Of a stretch of 52,476 bases of DNA, positions 33,771-42,058 are shown piece after piece. This stretch comes from an uncultured Spirochaetia bacterium. GTDB lineage: Bacteria; Spirochaetota; Brachyspiria; Brachyspirales; Brachyspiraceae. The position numbers and the translations under genes are program-made. Under the pieces are notes generated by a model, which worked only from the letters and a program-made list of their open reading frames with translations, did no database searches and had not been told where the DNA came from. The stretch is from assembly GCA_947038115.1 (NCBI GenBank), contig CAMQVF010000005.1:1-52476 (forward strand), given 5' to 3'. Within the stretch, counting starts at the first letter, position 1. Each line of letters begins with the position of its first letter.

Positions 33771-36344
33771 ATGATTGAATATAATTTTTCGGAAATAGAA
33801 AAAAAGTGGCGAAAGTATTGGAAAGAAAACAATTCTTTTAAGGCTACAAATGATAAAAATGAAAACAAAGAGAAATATTATGTTCTCGAGATGTTTCCAT
33901 ATCCTTCTGGTAAAATGCATATGGGGCATGTGTCGAATTATACAATATCTGACTGTATATCTCGTTATCATATGCTAAATAATTTTGAAGTTCTTCACCC
34001 TATGGGTTGGGATGCTTTTGGTATGCCTGCTGAAAATGCGGCTATTGAACATAAAATTCACCCAGCTAAATGGACACTTGATAATATTGCGAGAATGAAG
34101 GATCAACTTAATTTACTTGGATATTCCTATGACTGGGATAGAGAAGTTACAACTTGTTTGCCCGATTATTATAAGTGGGGACAGTGGTTCTTTTTGAAGA
34201 TGTATGAGCGTGGGCTTTTATATAAAAAATTGGGTGATGTTAATTGGTGCGATACTTGTAATACAGTGCTTGCTAATGAGCAGGTTACTAAAGAAGGAAC
34301 TTGTTGGCGTTGTGATTCCTTAGCGACTAAAAAAGAATTGGAGCAGTGGTTTATTAAAATTACCGATTATGCTTGTGAGCTTGACGGGGATTTGGAAAAA
34401 CTTCAAGGTCTATGGCCTGATAATGTTATTTCCATGCAGAAAAACTGGATTGGAAAGTCAATCGGTGCTAATATAACTTTTAAACTTGATGACGGCAGCG
34501 ATTTCCCAATATTCACAACACGCCCAGACACAATTTATGGCGTTACTTATATGGCTATAGGTTGGAATCATAAAACACTTATGAGTATAACTACTGATGA
34601 TAAAAAAACAGAAGTTGAAGAATTTATAAGAAGGTCGGCTAAAATTGACCAAAAATCAGACTATGAAAAAGAAGGTGTATTTACAGGACGTTATGTTGTA
34701 AATCCGTTTAATTCAACCAAAGTTCCATTATATGCTGCCAATTTTGTTTTGGCTGAATATGGAAGTGGAGCTGTTATGGCTGTTCCTGCTCATGACCAGA
34801 GGGATTTTGAGTTTGCTAAAAAATATAATTTAGATATTAAAGTCGTTGTTCAAAATGAAGACAATTCGGTTGATGCTTCGACTATGGATAAGGCTTTTGT
34901 CGATGATGGTGTTATTATTTGCTCTGAAGTTTTGAATGGGCTTCAAAGTGAGGCTGCAATAGAAAAAGCAATTGAATATGCTGAGGCTAATGGTTTTGGC
35001 GAAAAGAAAATTCAATATAGATTAAGAGATTGGCTTGTTTCAAGACAGCGTTATTGGGGAAATCCAATGCCGTTTATATATTGCGAAAAATGTGGTTTAG
35101 TGCCTGTGCCTGAAAAAGATTTGCCTGTCACTTTGCCTTTTGATATTGAATTCACAGTTGGTGAAAATCCATTGACTCACTCAAAAGAATTTATGAATGT
35201 TTCATGTCCTAGTTGCGGTGGGCATGCTCGTCGTGAAACTGATACTATGGATACATTTATTTGTAGTTCATGGTATTTTTCTCGATATACTGATGCTCTA
35301 AATGAGAATGAGCCTTTTTCTAAAGCGGCGGCTGAAAAGTGGCTTCCTGTTGATCAATATATTGGTGGTGTTGAGCATGCTTGTATGCATTTACTTTATG
35401 CCCGTTTTTGGAATAAGTTTATGCGTGATATTGGCATGACTAAAAATGATGAGCCTTTTACGCGTCTACTTACTCAAGGTATGGTTTTGGCTAATTCATA
35501 TCATGCAAAAGATTTAAAAAAGTATTATTCTGAAGAAGATTATGAAAATAATATTTATTTAAAAGACGGTGTTAATAAAGATAATATTATAATAAGAATG
35601 GAGAAGATGTCTAAGTCTAAAGCTAATGGCGTTGATCCTACAGAAATTATAGACTGTTTTGGGGCAGATGCTGTGCGTATATTTATAATGTTCGCATCAC
35701 CGCCTGAACGTGATATGGAGTGGAGTGATGATGGAATGCGTGGAGCTTCGAGATATTTACAAAGAGTTTGGAATGCTTTATTAAAATATCAAGATAATGA
35801 TTTAATTAAAAACAGTACTCAATCTTTTGATTATGATAAACTTTCGGATGATGCTAAGTCATTGTATAAAAAATATCATCAAACAATAAAGAAAGTAACT
35901 ATCGATATTAAAGATAGATTTCATTTTAACACTGCAATTGCCGCACTTATGGAATTGTTAAATTCATTCACTAGTTGTACGGCTAAAAATGATGATGATA
36001 TTTTAATGATTAAGTCGATTATTCAAGGTTATTTAATTTTACTAAACCCAATAGCTCCACATATAACAGAGGAACTTTGGAGTTTATTATCATTCGAGAA
36101 AACTGTACTTGACCAAAAATGGATTTCTTATGATGAAGCTTTCTGTAAAGAGTCAACATTCGAGCTTGTTTTTCAAATTAATGGCAAACTTAGAGATAGA
36201 ATAGATGCTGAAATTGGTATATCTGAAGAAGATGCTAAAGAGAAAGCATTGGCAAATGAAAAAGTTTTAGCTTTTACAAAAGATAAACAAATACTTAAAG
36301 TTGTCTATGTGAAAAATAAACTTGTAAATATTGTAGTAAAATAG
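33771..36344 (+). CDS. leuS: Leucyl-tRNA synthetase
   Basis: Class I synthetase, 857 residues, charging tRNA-Leu. The HIGH-type motif is SGKMHMGHVSNY (about 48-59). The CP1 editing domain runs about 220-400 (with TTRPDTIYG). The KMSKS motif is EKMSKSKANG (about 611-620), and the anticodon-binding and C-terminal domains follow. The ATG at 33771 stands 7 nt behind GGATGGAG; the in-frame ATG seven codons earlier is upstream of that site. No tandem T-box-like leader is seen. Confidence 0.97.
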   Translation: MIEYNFSEIEKKWRKYWKENNSFKATNDKNENKEKYYVLEMFPYPSGKMHMGHVSNYTISDCISRYHMLNNFEVLHPMGWDAFGMPAENAAIEHKIHPAKWTLDNIARMKDQLNLLGYSYDWDREVTTCLPDYYKWGQWFFLKMYERGLLYKKLGDVNWCDTCNTVLANEQVTKEGTCWRCDSLATKKELEQWFIKITDYACELDGDLEKLQGLWPDNVISMQKNWIGKSIGANITFKLDDGSDFPIFTTRPDTIYGVTYMAIGWNHKTLMSITTDDKKTEVEEFIRRSAKIDQKSDYEKEGVFTGRYVVNPFNSTKVPLYAANFVLAEYGSGAVMAVPAHDQRDFEFAKKYNLDIKVVVQNEDNSVDASTMDKAFVDDGVIICSEVLNGLQSEAAIEKAIEYAEANGFGEKKIQYRLRDWLVSRQRYWGNPMPFIYCEKCGLVPVPEKDLPVTLPFDIEFTVGENPLTHSKEFMNVSCPSCGGHARRETDTMDTFICSSWYFSRYTDALNENEPFSKAAAEKWLPVDQYIGGVEHACMHLLYARFWNKFMRDIGMTKNDEPFTRLLTQGMVLANSYHAKDLKKYYSEEDYENNIYLKDGVNKDNIIIRMEKMSKSKANGVDPTEIIDCFGADAVRIFIMFASPPERDMEWSDDGMRGASRYLQRVWNALLKYQDNDLIKNSTQSFDYDKLSDDAKSLYKKYHQTIKKVTIDIKDRFHFNTAIAALMELLNSFTSCTAKNDDDILMIKSIIQGYLILLNPIAPHITEELWSLLSFEKTVLDQKWISYDEAFCKESTFELVFQINGKLRDRIDAEIGISEEDAKEKALANEKVLAFTKDKQILKVVYVKNKLVNIVVK

Positions 36345-36364
36345 TACTTAAATTAAAAGTATTT

Positions 36365-36393
36365 TTGACAAAAAGACTATTCTATAGTAGAAT
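36365..36393 (+). promoter_or_regulatory. Promoter of the membrane protein-glycosyltransferase pair
   Basis: Perfect TTGACA (36365-36370), 17-bp spacer, TAGAAT (36388-36393). Confidence 0.78.
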
Positions 36394-36425
36394 GTACAAA
36401 ATCATTATGGAGTGTTCTACTTTTT

Positions 36426-38060
36426 ATGTTGAGTATTCGTAGAGAAAGGCAAGTTAAGCTATTTATCATATTAGCTAGTGTATTCTTAGTGTTATTTATA
36501 GCAACTATGATTATAGGTTTTTTCCCGTATGGATTGCATAAAAAGAGCATGAAGAATGTGGCGATTCCAAAAGATGCCTTGCTTTATATGAGTGTTGAAA
36601 ACTCTAGTGAGAGCATTGGCAAAATTATAGAATCTATTTACGCTTATAGAATTTCACATGATCAATCGATGTTTGAGTTTTCTTTAATTCTTAAAAATAT
36701 TGATTCATTTGTAAATAAGATGCAAAATGATAAAAGTTTTTATACAAGAACTTTTAGTAAATATGTTTACTCGAGAAATGCTAGTATTTTATTTTGGTCT
36801 CTTGCTGAAAATAATATTAATGATTCAGAAATTTATTTTATTTTTGATATAGGTAGATTGCCTAGTCTCATGTTTAATATATTTATGAATGTTGACAATT
36901 TTAATATTGAGTCAGATAATTATAAAATCAAGAGGGTTAAATATAATAATATCGTAATAAATTCTGTAACTAAAAATAATAATAATAATGTTATATTTTT
37001 TACTACTTTTGATGGGCTTTTAATTTTCGCTAAAGAATATAATCATGTTGTGAAACTTATAGAATTCTTGAAGTCGAAAGCATCTAACTTGAATGAAGTC
37101 GAAATACTTAAAAAGGCTGAAGAAGATTATAAGCCTGATATGTCTTTATATATAAATAAAAAGCGTTATGATATTTTGAAGGGCAAGGATAATATTCTTT
37201 TCACCCCACTTAAATATATCGGCGAAGAGGCTTCTAGTTTATATTTATATACGAAGTTACATGATGATAGGGGCTTTGTTGATATCTATGTTGACTATGA
37301 ATATGGCGGCAGTGACAGAGCTATACTTTACTCGCTTGGTGGAATAACAAATACTCCGAGTTTATTGTCGAAAGAAGACACTGTGTTTTTTCTTTCTCTT
37401 AAGGCGCAACTACCAAGTCTTTATCCATTACTTTTTAATGACATGAAAAAATTGAGTAATACAAATGTTTTAGCTCTTAATGCATATGAGTCATTACAGA
37501 GAATAAACAATGAATATATTTTAAGTGATATGATTAGAGAGCTTAAGGGTGAGGCTTCAGCGATATTATTAAATGATAAATCTTTGAATGTAAATTATCC
37601 TATAATATCTTTTGAAGTAAAAAATGAGTCTTATTTAATTCCATTTTTCGAAGAGTCTTTAATTAAAAAATATGGGAAAATCGATAAATTTGAAAGAAAT
37701 TATAAAAATAACTTTATCTATTTATATAATATTCCCAATTCAAAAAGCCTTTATTATACATCAAAAAATAATGTACTATTTATGTCTGAAAACGAGAAGG
37801 CACTAGAAATTTTAATTAGTGGTTTTAACAAAAAAAATAATATTTCTAATTATATAAAAAAGAATGCGAATACTATAGTTAATTCTGATTATTTGCTTAC
37901 ATTCGATTTTGCAAATGCACAAAATCTTATAAAAACTTTAGATCTTCCATTCAAAACTTGGACTTATCCTACAAGCGTTATAGCGGGTTCGACGGTAGGA
38001 AGTAATTATACACATGTTAAGATATTATTTTTTGCCAATTTAGAAAGTAAAAATAATTAA
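36426..38060 (+). CDS. Hypothetical membrane-anchored protein, 544 aa
   Basis: Not firmly recognised. One N-terminal transmembrane helix (about 12-33, IILASVFLVLFIATMIIGFF) anchors a large extracytoplasmic domain that begins AIPKDALLYMSVENSS. That opening and the repeated beta/alpha units recall DUF3352-like proteins, but only loosely. The body is rich in Asn, Lys, Ser and Tyr and has no catalytic motif. GGAG lies 13 nt before the ATG, rather far. The glycosyltransferase gene follows after 9 bp, so a shared role at the envelope is likely, for example in surface glycan handling. Confidence 0.7.
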   Translation: MLSIRRERQVKLFIILASVFLVLFIATMIIGFFPYGLHKKSMKNVAIPKDALLYMSVENSSESIGKIIESIYAYRISHDQSMFEFSLILKNIDSFVNKMQNDKSFYTRTFSKYVYSRNASILFWSLAENNINDSEIYFIFDIGRLPSLMFNIFMNVDNFNIESDNYKIKRVKYNNIVINSVTKNNNNNVIFFTTFDGLLIFAKEYNHVVKLIEFLKSKASNLNEVEILKKAEEDYKPDMSLYINKKRYDILKGKDNILFTPLKYIGEEASSLYLYTKLHDDRGFVDIYVDYEYGGSDRAILYSLGGITNTPSLLSKEDTVFFLSLKAQLPSLYPLLFNDMKKLSNTNVLALNAYESLQRINNEYILSDMIRELKGEASAILLNDKSLNVNYPIISFEVKNESYLIPFFEESLIKKYGKIDKFERNYKNNFIYLYNIPNSKSLYYTSKNNVLFMSENEKALEILISGFNKKNNISNYIKKNANTIVNSDYLLTFDFANAQNLIKTLDLPFKTWTYPTSVIAGSTVGSNYTHVKILFFANLESKNN

Positions 38061-38069
38061 AGCGGTCTT

Positions 38070-39815
38070 ATGACTTCAAATAAAATAAAAGAAAAAGTTT
38101 CTATATTAGTACCAATTTATAATATAGAGAGTACTATTTATAAAAATATTCAATATTTAATTGAGGTTTTATCTAGCTTTTTAGATAACTTTGAAATTAT
38201 TTTGTCAAATGACGGTTCAAGCGATAATAGTTTGTCTGAAATGTTTAAGCTTGAAACTAAATATGACAATGTGAAAATATTTAATTCATCAAAAAATTGT
38301 GGAAAAGGCCATGCACTTAAAAGAGCTTTAGAGCTTGCTTCTGGTGATTATATTATTTTTTGCGATGCCGATATGGAGCTTAATCCTTATTCTATTAAAA
38401 ACTTTTTTGAAATTTTAGAAAATGAAAATGCTGATATTGTTATAGGATCAAAAAGACATAAAGATTCTATCGTAAATTATTCTAATATAAGAAAGACAAT
38501 CTCATTTATTTATTTTATTTTTGTGAAATTATTTTTTAGACTTCCTATAAAAGATACGCAAACAGGGCTTAAACTTTTCAAAAGAAGTGCCATTATAGGG
38601 TCATTTCCTCGTGTGCTTGTTCGCCGATTCGCTTATGATTTGGAACTTTTGGCTTGTTGTCATTTAAATGGGCAAAAAATAGTTTCAGCGCCAATCGAAC
38701 TTAATGCCAATAGACATTTTGGTATTATTCCTTTGAGTATTTTATTTAGTACATTCGTCGATACTTTGGCTGTTTTTTATCGGCTTAGAATATTGAAGTT
38801 TTATGATAATTTATTCGGAGATAATAGAGGCATAGAATCTGAAAATAAACTTGTAAGTATTATTATTCCACTAAAAAAAATAAATAATTATGTTATCGAG
38901 TCGAGTGTGCATATTGTAAATCAAACATATAAAAATTTTGAAATTATAATATTACCTGATGTTTTTTCTGATGATGATATTAAACATGAAATTTTTGAAG
39001 ATAAAAGACTTATAATTAATGCTACAGGAAATAAACCTCCTGCTACGAAAAGACATGAAGGCGTTTTAATATCAAAAGGTGAAATTATAGCATTTTTAGA
39101 TGATGACACTTATCCTGAAATTAACTGGCTTGAAAATGCATTACGAGCTATGCAAAGTGAGAATGTCGAAGCGCTTGGAGGGCCTGCAGTTAATGCTTTG
39201 AATGATGATTTTTTTCAGGCTATAAGTGGATATATTTATTCAAGTGTGCTCATGTCGGGTAAAATGGTTGCACGTTATGTGCCTGCCAAAGTTCAATATG
39301 TTGATGATTTTCCAAGTTGCAATTTCATTATAACAAGAAATCTTTATGATAAAGTTGGTGGATTTGATTCGAATTTTTGGCCGGGTGAAGATACTATTTT
39401 GTGCAATAATATAATAAAAGAAAATGAAAAAATATTATATACCCCAGAGGCTTTGGTTTATCATCATAGGAGGAGTATATTTTTTGGACATTTTAAGCAA
39501 TTAAGTTCTTATGCATGGCATAGAGGATGTTTTATTCGTAATATCGGTGGGAATTCGCTTCACATCGCTTATTTTATACCTTCGCTATTTTGTTTATATT
39601 TAATTTCTATTGCAGCTATTTTTAGTGTGGGTGTCGATTATAGGCTTAAATATTTATCGTTAATACCACTTGCATTATATGGGCTCATGCTTATAGGTTC
39701 TGCACTTTCAACTTTTTCATTGACGAGAGGTTTGTTCAAAGCCTTTGGGATATTTTTCTCACATATAACTTATGGAATATTTTTTGTGAAAGGTCTTCTT
39801 AAAAATAATAATTAA
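38070..39815 (+). CDS. Double GT2 glycosyltransferase with C-terminal membrane helices
   Basis: A 581-residue fusion of two family-2 glycosyltransferase domains. The first (1-240) is DPM1/GtrB-like: SILVPIYNIE, SNDGSSD, the DxD-type CDADMELN and the family motif DTQTGLKLFKRSA. The second (about 262-510) has SIIIPLKK, the DDD motif in AFLDDDTYPE, SCNFIITRNLYDKVGGF and the WPGEDTILC catalytic-base region. Three to four hydrophobic helices follow (about 510-575). The enzyme would work at the cytoplasmic membrane, probably with lipid-linked sugars. The acceptor is unknown. Its 3' end overlaps the convergent PorV-like gene by 17 bp. Confidence 0.88.
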   Translation: MTSNKIKEKVSILVPIYNIESTIYKNIQYLIEVLSSFLDNFEIILSNDGSSDNSLSEMFKLETKYDNVKIFNSSKNCGKGHALKRALELASGDYIIFCDADMELNPYSIKNFFEILENENADIVIGSKRHKDSIVNYSNIRKTISFIYFIFVKLFFRLPIKDTQTGLKLFKRSAIIGSFPRVLVRRFAYDLELLACCHLNGQKIVSAPIELNANRHFGIIPLSILFSTFVDTLAVFYRLRILKFYDNLFGDNRGIESENKLVSIIIPLKKINNYVIESSVHIVNQTYKNFEIIILPDVFSDDDIKHEIFEDKRLIINATGNKPPATKRHEGVLISKGEIIAFLDDDTYPEINWLENALRAMQSENVEALGGPAVNALNDDFFQAISGYIYSSVLMSGKMVARYVPAKVQYVDDFPSCNFIITRNLYDKVGGFDSNFWPGEDTILCNNIIKENEKILYTPEALVYHHRRSIFFGHFKQLSSYAWHRGCFIRNIGGNSLHIAYFIPSLFCLYLISIAAIFSVGVDYRLKYLSLIPLALYGLMLIGSALSTFSLTRGLFKAFGIFFSHITYGIFFVKGLLKNNN

Positions 39816-40752
39816 CACCTAAGCTGTGGCTCATTTTTGATATTGAAAACTCATCGAATTCTAGTGAATAGTCGAGTCTAAAGTCATAAATATTAAAACC
39901 TAGCCCGAGGGATATTTCGTCGGTTGTTATTCCAAATCGAATTGACATTCCACTTAAAGATTTACGGCTTAGATAACTTGGGTCATCCAAAGCCCACTCG
40001 GGTATGTCATCTAAGTTATTTTTTTTATTGTTTATCGCATTAAACGGAATCACCATGATGTCGAAGGCGGCACCGATGTGATGAGTTAAAGACGGCAAGT
40101 CGATGCTATATTCGGTTGTTACACTTAAAGTTCCTTGATCATTTTTATAACCGATGGCAGCAATTACTTTTGTGTCAATTATTCCAAATGTGTTTTGATA
40201 AAATCCTAAGTTTTTTATTCCTAAACCAATTCTTAAATTAGGCAAAAATATCGAACGCATATAAGAAATATCGATGAAGCCACCTGCGTCTATTTTATTA
40301 TCTTCAAATGTATTTACCACGGCTTTTAAATTTATAGATAAGTAAGAGTCGGATATTTTTATAGCCCCTGAAATGACTGCTAAATAAGAGCCATGCAAAA
40401 AGCTCCCCTCATTTTCACCATTAAAATTATATTTATTTATTTCTTTTAAATTAAAAGCTGTTCCAATACCAAATGCTAAATTATTTTTTGTGTATGAATA
40501 TGAAATATTAGCATTGTTTTCAAGTTGAGGATTGAGAGTGTAGCTAGCTTGTAGGCTCGATTTTTGCAATGTGAGCAACATGCTTGCATTATTAAATATT
40601 GCAGAAGAGTCGGACGAAGTGAGAAAACTTAAACCAGCCATAGATTTATCTCTTGTGCTGTTTTCACCCAATATAGAAATTGTTTTTGAATATATTGAAA
40701 AAGATAATGTTAGAAATATTATTAAATTAAAAAGGATTATTCTATTTTTCAT
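39799..40752 (-). CDS. PorV/UPF0164-like outer-membrane beta-barrel protein
   Basis: A 317-residue exported protein. The signal peptide spans about 1-22 (IIFLTLSFSIYS). The mature N-terminus (GENSTRDKSMAGLSFLTSSD, then SSAIFNNASMLL) follows the UPF0164/PorV pattern in which Asn-Pro-like or Asn-Ala residues mark an inward helix. Amphipathic strands follow, ending GVNYYF with a terminal Phe, as expected for a barrel. Such FadL-like proteins act as transport channels or, in Bacteroidota, as secretion-linked shuttle partners. It starts at the base next to the stop of the FlgD-Ig-like lipoprotein gene, implying coupled synthesis. Confidence 0.75.
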   Translation of the reverse strand: MKNRIILFNLIIFLTLSFSIYSKTISILGENSTRDKSMAGLSFLTSSDSSAIFNNASMLLTLQKSSLQASYTLNPQLENNANISYSYTKNNLAFGIGTAFNLKEINKYNFNGENEGSFLHGSYLAVISGAIKISDSYLSINLKAVVNTFEDNKIDAGGFIDISYMRSIFLPNLRIGLGIKNLGFYQNTFGIIDTKVIAAIGYKNDQGTLSVTTEYSIDLPSLTHHIGAAFDIMVIPFNAINNKKNNLDDIPEWALDDPSYLSRKSLSGMSIRFGITTDEISLGLGFNIYDFRLDYSLEFDEFSISKMSHSLGVNYYF

Positions 40753-41136
40753 TTATTTTAATAGAGTTTTTATTTCTTTAACTTCTATAAATCCATTTGA
40801 ATCTGTAATATTAAGGCGAGCAAAATATACACCACTCGCTAAATATTTTCCGTCATCGTCTAGTCCACGCCAATTCACTTGAGCTTGTGATTTATTAGTT
40901 TCGTTTATTAATAGAAGAAGACGAGAGACTAAACTCCCATCTTCTTCAAATATACTGACTTCCGCTTTTATAATTTCTGTTGATTTTAATTTAACTTGAT
41001 ATGTAGTAAACTCGTTTCTTGAGTCGAACGGGTTAGGGTAGTTAATAAAACTATCAACCACGCTACTCGGTCTTAAACTACTGCAAGCTAGAATATTTAC
41101 AAAAACAAAAAGCAGAAGTATCAATAATTGCTTCAT
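40753..41136 (-). CDS. Lipoprotein with FlgD-type Ig-like domain
   Basis: A 127-residue predicted lipoprotein. The signal peptide MKQLLILLLFVFVNILAC ends in a lipobox with Cys18. The body starts with NYPNPFD, a phrase typical of FlgD Ig-like (C-terminal sorting-like) domains, and closes with DGKYLASGVYFARL, the other conserved half. The start is the ATG at 41136; a longer reading would add 27 residues that overlap the upstream gene. It lies between the EIIA-zinc ribbon gene (10-bp gap) and the PorV-like gene (no gap), so all three form one operon. Confidence 0.8.
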   Translation of the reverse strand: MKQLLILLLFVFVNILACSSLRPSSVVDSFINYPNPFDSRNEFTTYQVKLKSTEIIKAEVSIFEEDGSLVSRLLLLINETNKSQAQVNWRGLDDDGKYLASGVYFARLNITDSNGFIEVKEIKTLLK

Positions 41137-41146
41137 TGATTTAAGA

Positions 41147-41965
41147 TCAATCTGTAGCAAATAAAATTTTTCCACAGTGAAAACAAAGAATAATTTGATT
41201 TTGTCTTCGAACTTCATTTACAGTCATTTTAGGTATAGCAACATTACAAGCACTACACTTACAATCTGTTATCTTAGAAAGTGCATCACCCTTACTGTTT
41301 TTAATTCGAGTATATGTTTCAAGTACATTCATATCAATTTTAGCACTCAAAGTTTCTTTATATTTTTTATACTCATCAAGAACCGCATCTGATTTTTGTT
41401 TAGAATGAGTAGCACTATAAAGCTCATAAGCACGAATTTGTATATCTGCTCTTTCAAGCTCAATTAAAAACTTGATTTGCTTTTCTACTTCATACTTCTC
41501 ATCCATAGCCTTAACATTTTTTAAAGCTTCCTCAAGTTGGACATATGTAGTAGAATGCATAATTTTATCAAGAATATCTTTTTGATTTACTAAAAAGAAA
41601 AGTTGAGAAAGATTAAGTAAATAATCTTTTGGATCATCTTCATCGGATAAAATTGCAAATATAATTTTTACTGGAGTATGTTCGTCTGAATCAGAGTCAT
41701 AATTTATAGCGGCATTAAGAAAAGCTACAAAAATATCTGTTCGACCATATCCTTTGATTCTACCATGAGGAACAGCTACACCATTACCAATATTGGTAGT
41801 GTATTCATCTTCACGTTTATGAAGCGCATCTGATATAGCAGTAGCATCTTGTGAGCTTGCTGCAGATATTTTCGCACTTAACGCTTGAAAAAGTGATTCC
41901 TTGTCTGTAACGTCTAAATTTTCAAAAACATGTTCTTTTTGAATTTTGTCAATTATTTTGAGCAT
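41147..41965 (-). CDS. PTS EIIA domain fused to coiled coil and C4 zinc ribbon
   Basis: A 272-residue fusion. Residues 1-148 form an EIIA (fructose/Ntr type) domain with the active His67 in IGNGVAVPHGRIK. Residues 155-225 are charged helices that probably form a coiled coil. Residues 235-268 form a C4 zinc ribbon (CSAC at 237-240, CFHC at 261-264) with the sequence pattern of the zf-RING_7/CT398-type ribbon (KMTVNEVRRQNQIILC). It has no transporter domains, so it is a regulatory phosphocarrier that may bind a nucleic acid or protein through the ribbon. GGAG precedes the ATG. The operon continues into envelope genes. Confidence 0.85.
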   Translation of the reverse strand: MLKIIDKIQKEHVFENLDVTDKESLFQALSAKISAASSQDATAISDALHKREDEYTTNIGNGVAVPHGRIKGYGRTDIFVAFLNAAINYDSDSDEHTPVKIIFAILSDEDDPKDYLLNLSQLFFLVNQKDILDKIMHSTTYVQLEEALKNVKAMDEKYEVEKQIKFLIELERADIQIRAYELYSATHSKQKSDAVLDEYKKYKETLSAKIDMNVLETYTRIKNSKGDALSKITDCKCSACNVAIPKMTVNEVRRQNQIILCFHCGKILFATD

Positions 41966-41998
41966 ATATTCTCCTATTTTTATTAAACAATATCGACT

Positions 41999-42027
41999 AT
42001 TATAATATGTTAAGCAAAAATATGCAA
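41999..42027 (-). promoter_or_regulatory. Promoter of the EIIA-zinc ribbon operon
   Basis: Minus-strand TTGCAT (42022-42027), 17-bp spacer, perfect TATAAT (41999-42004). Its -35 lies inside the terminator hairpin of the upstream gene. Confidence 0.65.
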
Positions 42028-42048
42028 GATTAGCACACTTCTTGCATA
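42016..42048 (-). terminator. Terminator of the EF-G-like gene
   Basis: Perfect 9-bp stem TATGCAAGA/TCTTGCATA (42021-42029 and 42040-42048), 10-nt loop, and U-run on the minus strand opposite 42016-42020. Confidence 0.8.
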
Positions 42049-42058
42049 CAATAAATTT

